From: Synanceia verrucosa
Taxonomy: Eukaryota > Chordata > Actinopteri > Perciformes > Synanceiidae
DNA: 64,000 nt
Reading direction: 5' to 3'
NCBI GenBank assembly: GCA_029721515.1
Contig: CM056552.1
Location: forward strand, 16,656,001 to 16,720,000
Part shown: positions 1 to 14,069 of the stretch, piece after piece
Position numbering within the stretch: the first letter of the stretch is position 1
Layout of the letters: each line of letters begins with the position of its first letter
Notes under the pieces: generated by a model
What the model saw: the letters and a program-made list of their open reading frames with translations, nothing else
Database searches by the model: none
What the model was told of the DNA's origin: nothing
Translations under genes and position numbers: made by a program

Positions 1-433
1 TGTGATCACTCACCCACAGCCTTGCTTCTCTGTTGTGCCGACAGCAATTCCAAGTCTTCTGAAGAATATCTATAGTAAGATAGTCTGGTTTCATAGTGGA
101 ACTGAAAATGGTAGCCATAAGTACCCATGTCAAGGATCTGCTCTCATTCACGAACCACTGTATGATTGTCTGCTCGCCCCTATGCAGCGATCAGCAACCA
201 ATCATCCATTGTAACCTGGATCACATGCGTCCCATTTACTTTTTAAATATGTGTTATTGTAATATGTGTATTAGGTAGTATACAGGAAATTAATGCACTT
301 AGACGTGTTGTACTAACAGGACATTTCATATGTTGATGTTGTTTTTTAGTGTTTGCCAAAATCTTTCTGGAGCTATTACATTACTATTTAAAGTTTTTTT
401 TGTATTTTTTTGTAGTTGTGTATGGCTCCTTAA

Positions 434-893
434 CTCTTTGAATGCCAGCCGTTTTTTTTTTTTAAAATCTAAAGTGCCTTGTGCCCATTTTTTGGGCACA
501 AGGCACTTTTTTTTGCCATTTTGAGTCATATTTCTGGACCCACAGAATATCTTGTATATGTCTCTGAAAACACAGAATAGCTCAAATGAAAGAAGAAACT
601 CTATTTCATCATGAGAAAAAGGTTTGTTTTTCCATTCTTGTTTTGTCTGGAGAAGAGTAGAGGCCACTTTCACCAAAATCACTACTTTTTATCCAGAATC
701 TGTCAATTTTGCTCTCTAATCTCGATCGTCTCCACTTCCTGCTTTGATCTCCATGGCGTATATTAACTCTTTATGTCCCAACTACAAATCACGGAAGCCC
801 TGAAATTACTCACAGGCTGTGGGAGACCGCGATCAACAACCCACTGCAGAAAAAACACTTTGACGTTGTATTACGTCAATGGCACTCAAAGAG
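434..893. mobile_element. TTAA-bounded MITE, copy 1 (piggyBac-like ends)
   Basis: A 460-bp element flanked by TTAA on both sides (430-433 and 894-897). Its ends are inverted: CTCTTTGAATGCCAGCCG on the left, and on the right the reverse of CTCTTTGAGTGCCATTGACG. TTAA duplication and CYCTTT-type ends are features of piggyBac-superfamily elements. There is no transposase; a 118-codon minus-strand frame inside it resembles nothing I know. A second copy lies at 62860-63198 in the opposite orientation. Confidence 0.8.
471..509. repeat. Perfect 16-bp inverted repeat (hairpin) inside MITE copy 1
   Basis: AAAGTGCCTTGTGCCC at 471-486 is exactly repaired by GGGCACAAGGCACTTT at 494-509, with a 7-base loop (atttttt). 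It lies near the left end of the MITE. Confidence 0.95.
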
Positions 894-1817
894 TTAAAGG
901 TGAAACGTATAACATTTGGCCACATGCTCCAAATACAGGGGGGAGCGTTTCACCTCACACTGAGGGACAGATTGGTGCTACAGTGAGTCACTTTCACATC
1001 GAAATGAACAAGTGATCTCACAGGTCAGGACAGGCCAGAGCTAACTGGTTAGCATGCAAATTTCAGACACATCATCAACACTGTAACATTCTGTTGAAAC
1101 AATGAGTTGATTTGCTGAATATTTAAACGAATAATGCACCTTTGCTCGGTGGCACGTTGAGCTGTTGCATTAGTGGATTAGACTTGGATCTGTTATATGT
1201 TAAGATGTACTAAAACCTGCCATCTGTGAGAACCTGGGGTGCGTCCACAATTGCTGGGCCTCTGGACAATAATTTCCTTTGAGGATTTGGTTGTAGAGCC
1301 TAAAGAAAATGTTTTCAAATGAGGCTTGTACTGTGAAAATATTGGATGTTTCTGGTTAAATACATATCCAAGTGGGGATATTGTCTCCAAACACTCTGGG
1401 CTATGTTCACACTGCCTGTTGAAAGTGAACCAGTGATGTTGTGCACACATGGCACACATGAGATGTAAACTGTAAAGATGTGTAAACAATGTAAATATGC
1501 AGATCCTCCGATCAAGAACTGAAGCAAGAATCACTGGTGCCCCAGCCTAGGCTGCAGTCATGACTCGTCTTGACATTTGGTTCATTTATTGTACAGCCTT
1601 GAATGTGCATCACAGAGGAATAGGAATCATAATTATTTCTGCCTCTTTGCATCCAATGCAGATGGCTGATTGGCTGTGTGGGCTGCGTTGCTAGGTTACT
1701 GTACGTGGTTGTTTACTTCCACATCTGTGACTCACACGTTTGCACGCTGATTGTTTCAAATTAAGAGGTGTGGTGTAAAGACAGATATGGGTCAATCTGA
1801 ACTGCAGGTGTAAACAG

Positions 1818-1820
<3 letters not shown>

Positions 1821-1853
<33 letters not shown>
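1821..1853. repeat. (TG)n microsatellite
   Basis: About 33 bases of uninterrupted TG in the gene-free left flank. Confidence 0.98.
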
Positions 1854-1854
<1 letters not shown>

Positions 1855-4764
1855 TAAATCTACAATAAAAACAATCAACTAAATTCAATGAAGCCTGGGA
1901 ATTTAAAATTTCAATATTTGCAACATGAAATAAAAATGCATTTGAAAATGTGACACTAAAATACTCACATTTCATGTTTTTTTACTATAGTGGAATTAGT
2001 TGAGGGTTTGTATCATTAATTGTGTGAGGAAGTTTGATTTAAGTTTGATCATGTTATTGTCAACCATTGAGAGATTGTACCCTTGCATTGAGTGTGCTTG
2101 CATGCTAGTAAAAAAAACTGTCAAGCTGCTTGTTATAGAACAGCAAATGTGTTGTGTGAGACAAATTGACTGTTTCTCTCAGAGAGACATCATTAGCAGG
2201 ATACTTTGAGTCTTAGATGTGTTTGGTTGTGGAGGATACTGGTGAGGCCACAATGCACTGATTAGGAGAAAGAGGGAGGATAGTTCATGAGGTGCACATC
2301 AGAAGTCACAGCAAGGAGTCGACTCTGCAATCAATAACAGAAAAATATATATAATTCTGTTGCACCTAGCAGAGGCTATTATTGTCTGTCGTGACAGTCA
2401 CACAACACTGGATTTTTTCATGCACCAGTAGTCAGGTGTTTTTAGCACATGGTTACAAATCCATTCACAGCTTAAGTGGGCGCCACTCTTTGAGTGTGGG
2501 GGCTATTATGTAAAACAGATGTGGACGGTTTGCAGAACAATGCGCACAACCTCTTGTAGCTGTATTTTCCTGCAATTAATTGCATTAATAGCCACCATCC
2601 CCAAATGACAGGGCAATCATAATTTTTTGATGGAAATGTGTTGCTGTTATTTTGGGAAATTAGAGCGTGACAAAAGGAAAATTAGATTCATGTTTTTTTA
2701 ACCGTACCCTGCCGTGTAGTGACCTAACTCTCTGTATGTGTTTCCTCAGCTTCCTGGTGGATTATGACTAACAACTAGGAACTGAATCCAGAATGTCACA
2801 TCTACTGCCTACACTGTCACACGGACAAAGACACACTGGAGCATCAACTCACCCACCCCCGCACACACACATATACACATACAAAAGCAAACACAGAGGA
2901 ATTCAAAAGGCATCCATGTGTTTGAAAGCAACAGGGGACAGAGACAACAGCGTCATCCAGCATTCTCCAGTAGCATGTTCCTCTGTCTTCGACTGCTCAT
3001 TATTGTGCCGCTTTTATCAAAAGGGATAGCTGCAACCTAAAGCCAGTCTATTGACTTGAAAGTGACTGATTCATGTTTTTCCTCATAAACCTGTCTCCCA
3101 CTTGGCCTGCTCTGTCTTGCAGTGTTTGTCTAATATTATGCCAGTGGAGGCCAACCAAAAAGACGATATAGGCTACTAAAGCAAATCCAATTGAAATGAG
3201 AATTACCATGCCAGTATGTTGTTGTGCTTTTAATATGGGTTGTTTGTTGTAAAATACAACTGAATTGGAAATGAAAGAGTTACTGTAGCAGCCTAAACAT
3301 GCATGCTGATGACTGTGGCCAAGAGATTTCACTTCTTTAAGTCCAGGCTGTATATGCTGTATGATACTGTTTTTTTTATTGTTTTTTTTTCATTTAGCTA
3401 TCCTACTGTCATGTGCACAGAATGTCAAAAAGGCTCTTATTGAAAAAGCTCCCCCTGCCCTGACATCTATCTATTGCTAGTGGTCAGTTATTTATCTTAT
3501 TTCCATATCCTCTGAGGCACACTCAAATGTAAAAGTATCTCTAAAAGTGTGAGTACCTAAGAGAAGCAACACTTTGTGAGGAGATTTAAGAGAAAATATA
3601 TTTGTTGATTTAATGTATCATGTATTTATTTTGACAATGGTAGAGTTTATTCCATTTGTACATATGGAAGTTAGATATATTCATATTTCTGTTGTGTTTT
3701 GGTTCCGTGTTGTACACCACCGACTGTAAACCAACTGAAAACACAAAAATCATTAAAGCTACTAATTGTTTTGGCAAGTAAAAATGCGTCTGAATCTTTT
3801 CAGTTTTGACAGATGATTTCATCTGATAATGCACTGCTTTTCAATCATTTTAACATGAATCTCAGATATTTCTATTGGTTCTAAGATTCCCTTCTCACAT
3901 AACAATACCAAGGCACATTAATCAGATGTTGGGCCACAGAGGTGTAGAGTGGTTCCAAACAAGCGAGCAGATGCACAGCAGTCATTCACAGATTATCAAG
4001 TTATAAAGCTGTTATGTGTCATGCAGACACAAAAGATCTCATATTTTGTTGCTGACTGAAATATTTATCGATTTCACCCAAGAAATATTTCTGGATCCAC
4101 AGATTGATTTGTCTCGCTGCCTTTTGGTGTCAGGAGGTGATTTCTAAAAGATTTATCAGCCATGAAAACCATGACATCTAAACAATCAAAAGAGGATAAA
4201 AAAATGTAATTTGTGTGTCTGATTTGGGTGATACTCCCCTTGCATCACAAGAAGCTGCTTTCATGCTTTTCATGTTACATTTGCTTCAGTGATAACACAA
4301 AATCTATAATAATTTATGCTGCCTTAAGTGGAATCATGAAGTTGATTGCATATTGCAGGTAAGTCTAAACTAAATCGGAGTAAGGTATAGAAATCCAAAC
4401 AATCCAATATATAATCCACCTCAAACAAATAGCCTGTATTCTAGTTCACAAGTAGGTATTACAGGAACTTTGTCAGCTTCATTCGCATGTGTTGTGTGAG
4501 CCATGAACAAGACAGTGTCCGTGTCACCAGACACCTCCCTGACCAAGATTATCTGACTATATGAGTACAAAGCAAGAATAATGGAGTCCTAGTCTCTGTG
4601 GCACCAGCAGGCTCCCAACCAGGTGAGCTTGTGGCCCCACCAGAAACAATGTCATCATTTGAAATCTGAGCAAATCATAGAAATGATGGATGAAAACATT
4701 TCTGAACCTAAAACACATTTTTTAAATACGTGTCATAGCCTCGTATCACATTTGAGGAATGCCA

Positions 4765-4980
4765 GTTGGGCTACAAAACTACTTGGTTATAGTTAGAAAA
4801 AAGAACAAATAAAACTACTATAGGTAATTAGGTTTAGGAAAGAACTGCATGGTTGGGCTGAAAATTACACAGGAAACAAACACGATAAACAGCTGATTGT
4901 AACATGGCACTCGGGACACAAACACCAGTCTCTGGATTATTGGTTTGACCCATCCACCTCAACTCCCACCCTCTTTTCAC
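4765..4980. repeat. Degraded fish interspersed repeat
   Basis: The wording caaaactacttggttatagt ... gcatggttgggctgaaaatt ... cggga cacaaacaccagtctctgga ... gacccatccacctc follows a repeat I recognise as widespread in percomorph genomes. It is a mutated partial copy with no coding capacity; the 65-codon minus frame over it is a by-product. Confidence 0.6.
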
Positions 4981-7900
4981 TCTGTAAATTACATCACTCA
5001 CTCTCACCGAATAGGGACAATTGACATTCATGCATCCCTGGTTTGCAGAACCTTACAAAAAGGGCTGGGCCCTTGCCACAGAATGCATATCTACAGGATG
5101 ACTTATGAGCAAAGAGTGTATTTAGATGCCTGAATGTATACATTTGTGTTGCAGAATTGTATTTTCTTACTATTCCCCATGCTTGTAATCACCTTGTCTG
5201 GGAGCTACACCATCACACAACCAAAGACTTTTTTTAAAGCTGCAACACAAGGTCAGTGTAGCGGTACACTGTGGTGTACCAAATGGGATGTTTGGGATGC
5301 TGCATGCAGCTAATGTAATGTGAGCAATGGCCATGCAGAGAGATCAGCAGAGGTCCTTGGGCATGTTTCTATTTCCCTTTTGCAAACAAAACAGTTTGGA
5401 GCAAATATTATACAAGCTCTGAATATCAATGGAATATTCAGATCAGACTTTGCAGCCAGTTGCTGTGACACAAAATGTTTGTTCGTGCAATTGTTCGTGC
5501 CAAATTTACAAATGCACACACATATGCGTGCACAAGCATAGCTGGCACATCATTTCACTGATTGCTGGGGCTGTACCTCTTGATTGCATGGTGAGTAGAG
5601 GCCCTCTCATCTTCATCCTCTTATCACATGGGCTGTCTGCAATTAAAGCAGCCATTTATGAGGCTGGAGGATGTGTATCCATGTTCATCATGTGTTCGCC
5701 TTAACGCTGAGGGGCAAGTGTCATCACTACATCTATTAGCATCCACACATCACTGGAGATGACACTGAAGTTATGTGGCAAAAAAATGCTGCTGTTTGAA
5801 GAGGAATACTTCCAGCAGATGTTACAGATGAAGCTGCTAGAGAAAAAAATATTAGTGTTTAAAGTAGAGTTCATTTAATGCTGTTCGTCTAACAAAGGAA
5901 TAATACAACATTTGGAAAATACCCTTCTTGATTCAGTCAGGCTCCCTGTGAATCCCTCTTGCATCGGTAATTTTAAATCAGGTGCGGGAATAGCCCCATC
6001 ACTAACAATGAGAAAAAGAAAAATGGGGTTTGATTTCCATGAAAATTTACCTGCAAAGACATCAGCAGTTTGTTTCTAACTGTAAACTCCACATCACAGA
6101 ATGCTATTCACAAAATATAAATTCACCTCGTACTATAACTGATGTCCTCCACGCCAAAGAGTGCAGATGCTGTACTCTACCTGATTTATTGTATATCCTA
6201 GAGATACAGCAGGGATTAACTCGCCCAGACTCTGTTCCATTTTTGCACACAATGTGTAGATTCAACAGCTGCTGGATGAGAAATGTGCACACTGAGACCA
6301 CTGTGGAATTTGTTATTCTCTCAAAATACACCCAGAAGTCTCAGGAGATTTCTTCTTGCAGTTATATATTCCAATGAGATACTAAAACAACATAAGCAAC
6401 AACCAGCTTATTTGACTCTATTTTTTTGGAATGGTGTGTTATGTGAGCTTCAAGTCAATAAATTAGAATAAGAATAAAAGCCACTGACACATTTGTGTAC
6501 TCACTCGCTTAAATTACATCTGATTTTCTTAGTAGTCATTTCCTGATCTTGATACATGCTGGTCTGACAGGTGGTACGCCAATGAATAGTCAAAGTTAAG
6601 TTCTTTTAATAGCACTGTGCAGCTGTCCTTCAGCAGGGGCTTTGTACTGTATATTCAGGCAGATGCCCTTGGAGCTGATGTGTGCGAACACATCTCATCA
6701 CTTCTGAGAGCCAAGGGCCAGGGCTAAGGTGACCAAGCGACATCTGTTGTTCTGTTCGCTCCTCCCCACTGTTTATTTCCTTTGTTACTTTACTGTGCAG
6801 GAAGCAACACAGAGGGCATCCAAAGTCAAAGCATGTGTCTCTGCACTTTGTTTGTGATGGAAGAATGCAAGTTGTGAAAGTATAAGATTTAAGTAGGAGA
6901 AACCTTGAAGAATATGAACGCAAAAGCACAGGATTTTTTGAAAATAACACTACCATAAAATTACACAACTGTGTATGAGGTCTAAGAATCACAACAATGC
7001 AGCCGATAAAAGTGAAAATACATGGGACTGGAAGGGGACACGAGATGATGAACTGTTATTGTCTGGTGTGTTCAAGTGCAACTTATTTCCACAGAAATCC
7101 AAAGACTGGGGACCAAAGGTGACAAAGCAACAGCTGCTGTCATTTCATGCCTCAGTGTCTTCATTTATTTCACCCTAGAAACTTGATTGTATGGGAGGTA
7201 ACCTGTTCAGAGCGATTGTTCTTGCTGACCTAGACACTGACTTGGGGTTTGCCATAAAGTGTTTGATTTATTATTCAAATTCATGTTCTTAAACATTGTG
7301 TAGCATTTCAGGGGATCTATTGGAAGAGATGGAATATTCACTATTCAGTAAGGAGTCAACTATGTTGCACCACCATGTTTCTGCAGGAAGCCATGTTAGG
7401 GACTTTGTCTTATTCTTAGATTGTGAAAGCTACATATTGTAAAAGTTACATGTTGATGGGTAACTTAAAACCTAGTGATTCTACCTAATTAACATATGCA
7501 CAATATCCTCCTCTGCACAGTTTGGGTTCAAGATCACATTATTGGGAACAGCCAAGAAGGGGTGAAAGCAGGGACGATCAGGAGGAGTAACATGGTATTA
7601 CATTCAACAGTATATGTGTTCTTCTTTAATGAATGCAGGAGCCTTCCTATCATAAGTGATCCACGTCTGTCAGCCAAAACAGTTCTCCTTCATGCTCAGA
7701 GCACTGGCCCATTAAGATCTAAGACACAAACTGTTTTTGGGAATATTTCGGTATTGATCGATCAATATAATTAGATGCTCTGCAGAACATCACGAAAGAT
7801 CCATTTCATGCAGTGTCTGTGTTTCGATGTAGGTTCCGCACAGCAGCAGCGATGTTGAAAGATTTCTCTAAAAATCAAATTACTGTGCCATGTCTGGCCT

Positions 7901-8189
7901 TGATGAACATCAAGTGTTCATAAAGGCGTTCTGTCAAAAAATATTTTGCCGAAGGGCAGAAGGAGTGAGAGAGAGAGAAGGGAAACAATGTGAAAGACAG
8001 ATGGGGACAGAGAGTTTTATCATATATCTTTGGTGGTGAAATTGGTGGTGGTGAAAATGTCATGTTCAGATAAAAGAAAAAGCTGAAATGTTTTCTCTGC
8101 ATCTATATGTGATGAACTATGACAGATCCTCCAATGCCATGATGCAATGTTAGCTCCTTGTACTTCGCTAAATTTGCTCTGAGGATGGC

Positions 8190-8410
8190 AGTCATGGTCT
8201 GGACTGACTTGTCAGTCAGTCAGTCCATCACTTTAGTCCAGATGATGAACCTTCCTGACTTTGGTGCTCCACCATGAGGCTGACCGTTTGGCTTTTAGTG
8301 AGACTGTTGGGTCCATCATCATGGCATCTGACACAGATATCAATGTCCTCTTGAATTGCAGAAACACTGGTGATCCGTGGACTTTTTATCTAGTGTCACC
8401 CCCGCCCTCA
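8190..8410. repeat. Degraded fish interspersed repeat
   Basis: Contains the familiar run tcagtccatcactttagtcc, then actgttgggtccatcat, ggcatctgacacagatatca and ctggtgatccgtggactttt tatctagtgtcacc. I recognise this as a common teleost repeat of unknown class. It is clearly decayed. Confidence 0.6.
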
Positions 8411-9550
8411 TCTCCTCATGATGCACAGACCTTATCTTGTTCTTAAGCCTTTTTGTTGAACCCTTTGAACGCTCAGCTCTATATACAGTGCTGCTATACA
8501 GTATAGGACTGCACTAAATGTATTATTAACATGGAATCCACTGGGTACTAATACTGTTTTGCAGTGCAGCCACCATCTGGTTCTCCACTTATTACATTTC
8601 CCATTGCTCTAGTGTAACCTACTTATCTGTATAAAAATTAAGTATCTACGATAACCAGTGTTTCATGATACATATTCAGATTACATAAGATAAATGGCTT
8701 GTATCTGAGTTCACTTTGATTGACAAGCTTTTGTGAGAAACTCAAACTGAAGCTGTTCACACATGAAATATATGTAATACCCATCAAAGGCCCTGTAAAA
8801 AAGTCATATGTTTCCATCCATCATGAAAGATTAACATATGGACCGCATGGTGCCAAGAATGACAAGGATCTGAGTGTTTCTTCAGAAACAGTTGACATGG
8901 AATAATTAATTTGCCAAAGGTTGAGCGTACATCTGTTGTTGTGACATAACTGCCACATCTTTTAGGGTCGTTGCAGAAAGTGTCAAATAGCCCATTTTCT
9001 GTGTGGGAGACTGATTCATAACATCGAAATTACATTATGTTATGTCATCATGTAACTAACCATGTTAATGAACATGCCATGCTGGCAATATTTTTTACAA
9101 GAAAGACTCATTCATTAGGAGTTGCTGTTAAAGCAGCGAAACTACAGAAGTGAGAAAAATAGTGAGAAAAGAGGAAGAGTAGGGAACTGATTTGCATACT
9201 GTAGCTTATTTCCAGCATCATGAGAGGGGCTTTGAAAACAAAACAAGGGCAGAATCTAAAGTGACTTCCATTACTCTGCCTCCAGCAAGAAGTTAGGACA
9301 GAAACGAGGCACATAATTAAACCAGTCTCTCTCTACGATCATTAAACTATTGTGTAGCAGCGAGCAGAAGTACCTCATCACACACACACACTGTCCCTGA
9401 CAGTTAAACCAACTCACACAAACACATCTGTTTCCCTCTTCTTTCATTAGATATATTTATGGCTAAAGAGCTACTCCCTGAAAAGATAACAAAAATAACA
9501 TTTGCACTGCAGAATATAATAAAACACTAGAAAAGCACTCAGAGAGCGCA

Positions 9551-10088
9551 GTCCTCCACCAAGGCAGCATTCTGAGAGAGGGTACTCTCCTGCAAGCCCA
9601 CAACGCCTAAGAATGAATGTGTTGATTTTTCATGCACCTTGGAACCCACATTTCACATTGTAGTCACATGAATATCATGTACTTTTTTGTAATTTGTTTC
9701 TCTATTTCAGATTTTGTCACATTTGAATTTTGAAAAAGACTAAAATACCAGTAAAACTTTGCAAATACAATTCGAGAATTCCAGAAATTTTGAGACCAGT
9801 TGCATTGCTCAAGCTCCTTCCTACATGAAGTTATGGTTAAAAAGGCATATTTGACTTCTGGATTCCTATATTAGTTTATATACCAAATTAGGTGACAATC
9901 AGCTGAAAATTGTACACCCTGGAGAAATATGCAAAATCTCCCATACATTACTATGGTGTGACCTTTCATTTGAATCAGATCTGATTACCACCAAACATTA
10001 ATCAGGTTTAAGTTAGGCCACTTTTGAACACTCCTGAAAATTTCATCAAAATCCGTCCACAACTTTTTGAGTTATTTTGCAAAACAAC

Positions 10089-10119
<31 letters not shown>

Positions 10120-10150
10120 GGTGAAAACATATCCTTCTTGGCGGAGGTAA
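9551..10150. mobile_element. Degraded interspersed element with CCTCCNCCAAGG ends
   Basis: The left end cctccaccaaggc (9553-) is answered by cttggcggagg at about 10,137-10,147, an imperfect inverted pair. The body contains aaaatccgtccacaactttt tgagttattttgc and an AAAT tract (about 10,088-10,110), a wording common in fish repeats. No open reading frame is present. Confidence 0.6.
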
Positions 10151-12689
10151 TAATAACAAAGGAAACAATGGTATTTCCTTATACTTGTACACATAGACCT
10201 TTATGTGTACCGTGTGTAAGCACACAACTGCTACTCAATGGATATTTTCTCTGTTTCTGACCATTCTCTGTTATTGCTACACATGGACGTGCATGAAAAT
10301 CCTAATAGATGGTCATTATAAACGTATGTTGTATATATATATGTGTGCAGGCTATCCTCATACACAGTTCGTAGCTATACCATCAAAAATTTGCTTTGTA
10401 ATTAGGATATATCCGGCAAAATCATTGTTGACATATATTTGTCGTGTAATGCCACTTCACGATTACCCTTTTAACAGGGAAAAAGAAATGGGAGAAACCT
10501 CAGGAAGAGCAACAGAGGAAGGATCCCTCTTCCAGGATGAACAGGTGCAATAGATATTATGTGTACCGAGTAACAATGAAAAACACATTAACACTACACA
10601 TATCAACAGTTAATACATATAGAATTGTATGAAAGTGTCCAAGGGGATGAAGAACATCATCAAGCTGTGGATTCTGAGCAACACGTCCTCCTCCCCACCA
10701 CGCCAAACAGATGGAGCATAGTAGCATATCCTCCTCCCCACCATGCCAAACAGAAGGAGGATAGCAGCATGTCCTCCTAAGCAAGTTGTTTCCTGAGAAG
10801 ATGTTTAATTTGAAAATTTCTCTGAACCAGAATATGGGTTTAGCCAAACCTTTCTGTAGCTCTGACACAGCACTGTGGCGTATGTAGTGCATTCAGAAAG
10901 TTGTCACATCCCATGAAGCTACGATGCATGAAAATTAACTCACAGCCATATTTGAAACTGCATATCACAATGCAGTATGCAGCGTGCAAGCAAAAACTAA
11001 ACGTACAGTATGTCAAAAATACCCGGATGTTGTATAAAGTTTGAAAAAAAATCTCCAGTATGCAGTATAATCACAACAGCAGTGGTCCAAAATGTTTTAT
11101 TGCATTTTCCTTATGATAGTTCATCACTAATTTTGAGGTGGAAAATCAGCTGCGTAGATTTCAAATATAGAAATACTGAAAGTATTGAATTGCGTTTTCG
11201 GAGTTAAGAATTTCCACAAATTGTCAAGCAATATTTTAAATTTAATGCCAATAATAATGCATGGTGAATGTGTGATCCTGTGGGCGTGGCTTCTCCAAAC
11301 TTACCTGCTCCAAGCCACACACCTGCAGCACATCAACCGTGGCTTTTCCCCCCACATCTTGCCACATCACTTATTCAGCTGCAGTGGGCCTGCTTGCTGC
11401 TTCCCTGTGCTCTTTTCTTCAGTCACTAGCTCCCCTCAATCTCTGCTTCCACTTGCTGCATTTCATTGCTTGGGGCTTGGCAACAAAACCACTTGGTGAA
11501 GATTAGGAAAAATCATCATGACTGTTCTTAAAATCAACACATTTGTGAAGTGAAAGTGAAACTTCATTCAAACAACACATTGTTGGTTTCGTACTGGGGC
11601 ACTAAGAGCATCTCCTGCTTTGAAGGCATGAGTTTGTTGCAAACTGAAGAATCTCAAGGCTGTATCGCCGCTGTTTCAACTGTACTGAGTTAAGAGATTA
11701 AAGTATGTCAAATTGATCTCTTTTTTTTCTCAAGAGTTTATGCAGGAAATTCTCTGAATGCAGTGTGGGTATAAAACATACATAACCAGATAGAAACCTC
11801 CAAGCCAACTTGTTTCCATTGTTTCTATGAAACAACGTCATGATTCTGCTACGACAGGCACTGAAATAAACAACAGGCATGATGACACACACATCAGATG
11901 AGTCATATTTCATTTTTAGATCAACTAATGGTCCATAAATACTCTTAACTAGTACTCCCGTTTTCGTAGATCTCTGCTTTGAAAAGAACCAATGCTGCTT
12001 ACAAATACAACCAACAGCTGTCTGTGATATAAGATAGATAAAGCAAGTATAAATAAAGCAAGTAGTAATTTTTCTGTAGTATTTTGCAAACTTTTACTGA
12101 AGTCATCTAATTTTGTGCAGCTCATAAGATTAAAAAGGTCATGCTCTTTATTCTGTAGAATTTAATATTGGGGACTTGTCGACTGTGATCACCATTCACA
12201 GTAATTTCATCACACAGTAATACATCTTATGCTGCCACCTGGTGGTTAAATTAGATAATAGCTATTCTTACTGCCTGTTGGCCTCTGAATTCATTTCATA
12301 TTTGATGTAATACACAATGACAACTAAAATAACTGTTGAAGTATCCCCTCCATGGCCTTTTAATACAGACCTTCCTATGAACTGCCTCGAATATGAATTA
12401 TACATGACAGAATAGATTCCCAGATTAATTCAATTTGAAGGAGTCTCCTCATTAAGAAAGCACCTGAATTCAAAGATGCCTCTTATATATTATATACTTT
12501 GTGGCAGACATTTTAATTCATGCCAGATAAAGATAAGTTATTCTGCATTCATGGACAGATGATTTATTTCAAACTTAACTCCCAACTCTGAATTATAATA
12601 TCAGAGCTGATCTTTATTTCATCATATATTCCTAATAGGTCAAATAGAAAAAAAGACAAAATAAAAAACAGTTTTGAAGTAATTCTATT

Positions 12690-14069
12690 TCTTTATTTTC
12701 TTTTTCATATGAAGTGATGCCTCATAACAAAAGAATGTGTTGAAAGAACAGAGAAAATCATGGCTCACAAAATAAAGGCATTCTCTCATAATATTCTTTA
12801 CAAAGTAATCTTACAACAAACAAAATGAACAATGTCTCAGTAACAGCAAATCTTGGACCTGTGACAAAAAAAAAGAACAGAACGATCTGTACATGAAAAT
12901 ACAGTTTAGCTGCCTCCTGAGAGTCTCCATGGGACGGAGTCGTTGCTCTAAACCTGCGCCACGGCAATGATGTTTCTCTCTTTTCATAATTTCACATGAA
13001 GTAAAACATATTTAAATCTCTTGTTTTGGAGGGAAACTGTCCTTGAAAGGCTGTATCGCAAACCACTAATGCAAATATTTAAATGATGAAACATTTGGAG
13101 CAACATCCAACCCTGCCACACACAACCGGTGAGGCGAACAAGTGCCAAAATGAAACTGCAACGACAATTAAGTCTAAACTGCGCCATCAGCTTCCTCTCT
13201 GTTCGTGCCTGATGATCAGAAATGAAAACTAGCAACCAGAGTTCAAAGTTCAGCTCTTTATAAAAGTAGATATGTGGGGGTTAGTGTATAATTATGTTCA
13301 CAAGGACATTTACAGGTAACGACTCTCTCTTTAGCAACTGAAAACTTTGGTGATGCAGAAACAGCTTGAGATACCTGAACACTTCACTTCAATATTGCTT
13401 TGACGAAAGTTATAATATGCTGTACAATATTCACTGACGACACGAGCGTTTGACACACGCATTCACACGTGAAAACCTGACAAGAAGTTGGCAAGCAAAT
13501 ATTTATGTGTACAGGAGGAGCAGTGGTCCGTCAGAGCTTTTCCTACAGGATGAAGACAGATGCTTTATGGATGGTACTATGACACTGTTGACATTTTCCA
13601 CCACCATCCCTCCTATCTTAACTCTATACACAACAAAGTGAGAATATCGGTTTGAGGCATCTTTATACCTCGCTGTTTTTTTTTCTCCTCTGTCTTTTCT
13701 TGTGTGCCTTCTTCTTATAACTTCCAGAGATAAACTGCCGATCAAGCTGCAATTTTTTTCCGCCCCTTCCAGATCCAAGATTTGGGGTTTTTGGATGAAG
13801 ACAAACACGTTTCCATCTGTTAGGGAGATCTGTTCATCCAATAGATGCATTCGAGACGAGTCCTTCTGTTCTTTGCCAAAGCCAAAGTCCCAGTTGACAT
13901 ATCACTCAAACAGTCATCCATAATCTGTCTTTTTTTCTGCCAAGGAATATGATGAAAAATCTGTTATCCTAACTTAACCCACAAATAGTTCCCTCTTGCT
14001 GCTGATTTAATTCTTCCCCGTTGAGGAAATAGGATAGGTGACACATTCACCACTGATGTCCTTCGCATC
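12690..14069 (-). other. cbfa2t2: cbfa2t2 3'UTR (inferred)
   Basis: Non-coding sequence running from the stop codon to a minus-strand AATAAA signal at 12697-12692, with a second at 12618-12613. This would give a 3'UTR of about 1.4 kb. No other gene is visible in it. The extent is inferred from the signals alone. Confidence 0.55.
12692..12697 (-). terminator. AATAAA polyadenylation signal, candidate for cbfa2t2
   Basis: Minus-strand AATAAA, the first canonical signal in a U/A-rich context well downstream of the stop codon. Another AATAAA lies 79 bases further on, at 12618-12613. Which one is used cannot be told from sequence. Confidence 0.45.

Larger units (their letters stand above)
1..12600. 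other. Gene-free left flank
   Basis: Apart from the repeats listed at 434-893, 1821, 4765, 8190 and 9551, I see no exon with convincing protein similarity on either strand. Open frames are short, lack family motifs and do not link through phased splice sites. It is most likely the intergenic region downstream of cbfa2t2. Confidence 0.6.

Noticed and set aside
326..682. 118-codon minus-strand frame
   Set aside because: It lies inside the TTAA-bounded MITE, is not shared intact by copy 2, and contains the hairpin; no transposase motifs.
2749..2771. tttcctcag followed by a short frame FLVDYD and a stop, like the last exon of a plus-strand gene
   Set aside because: Only seven codons, no phased upstream exon and no family I recognise; acceptor-like sequences of this strength are frequent.
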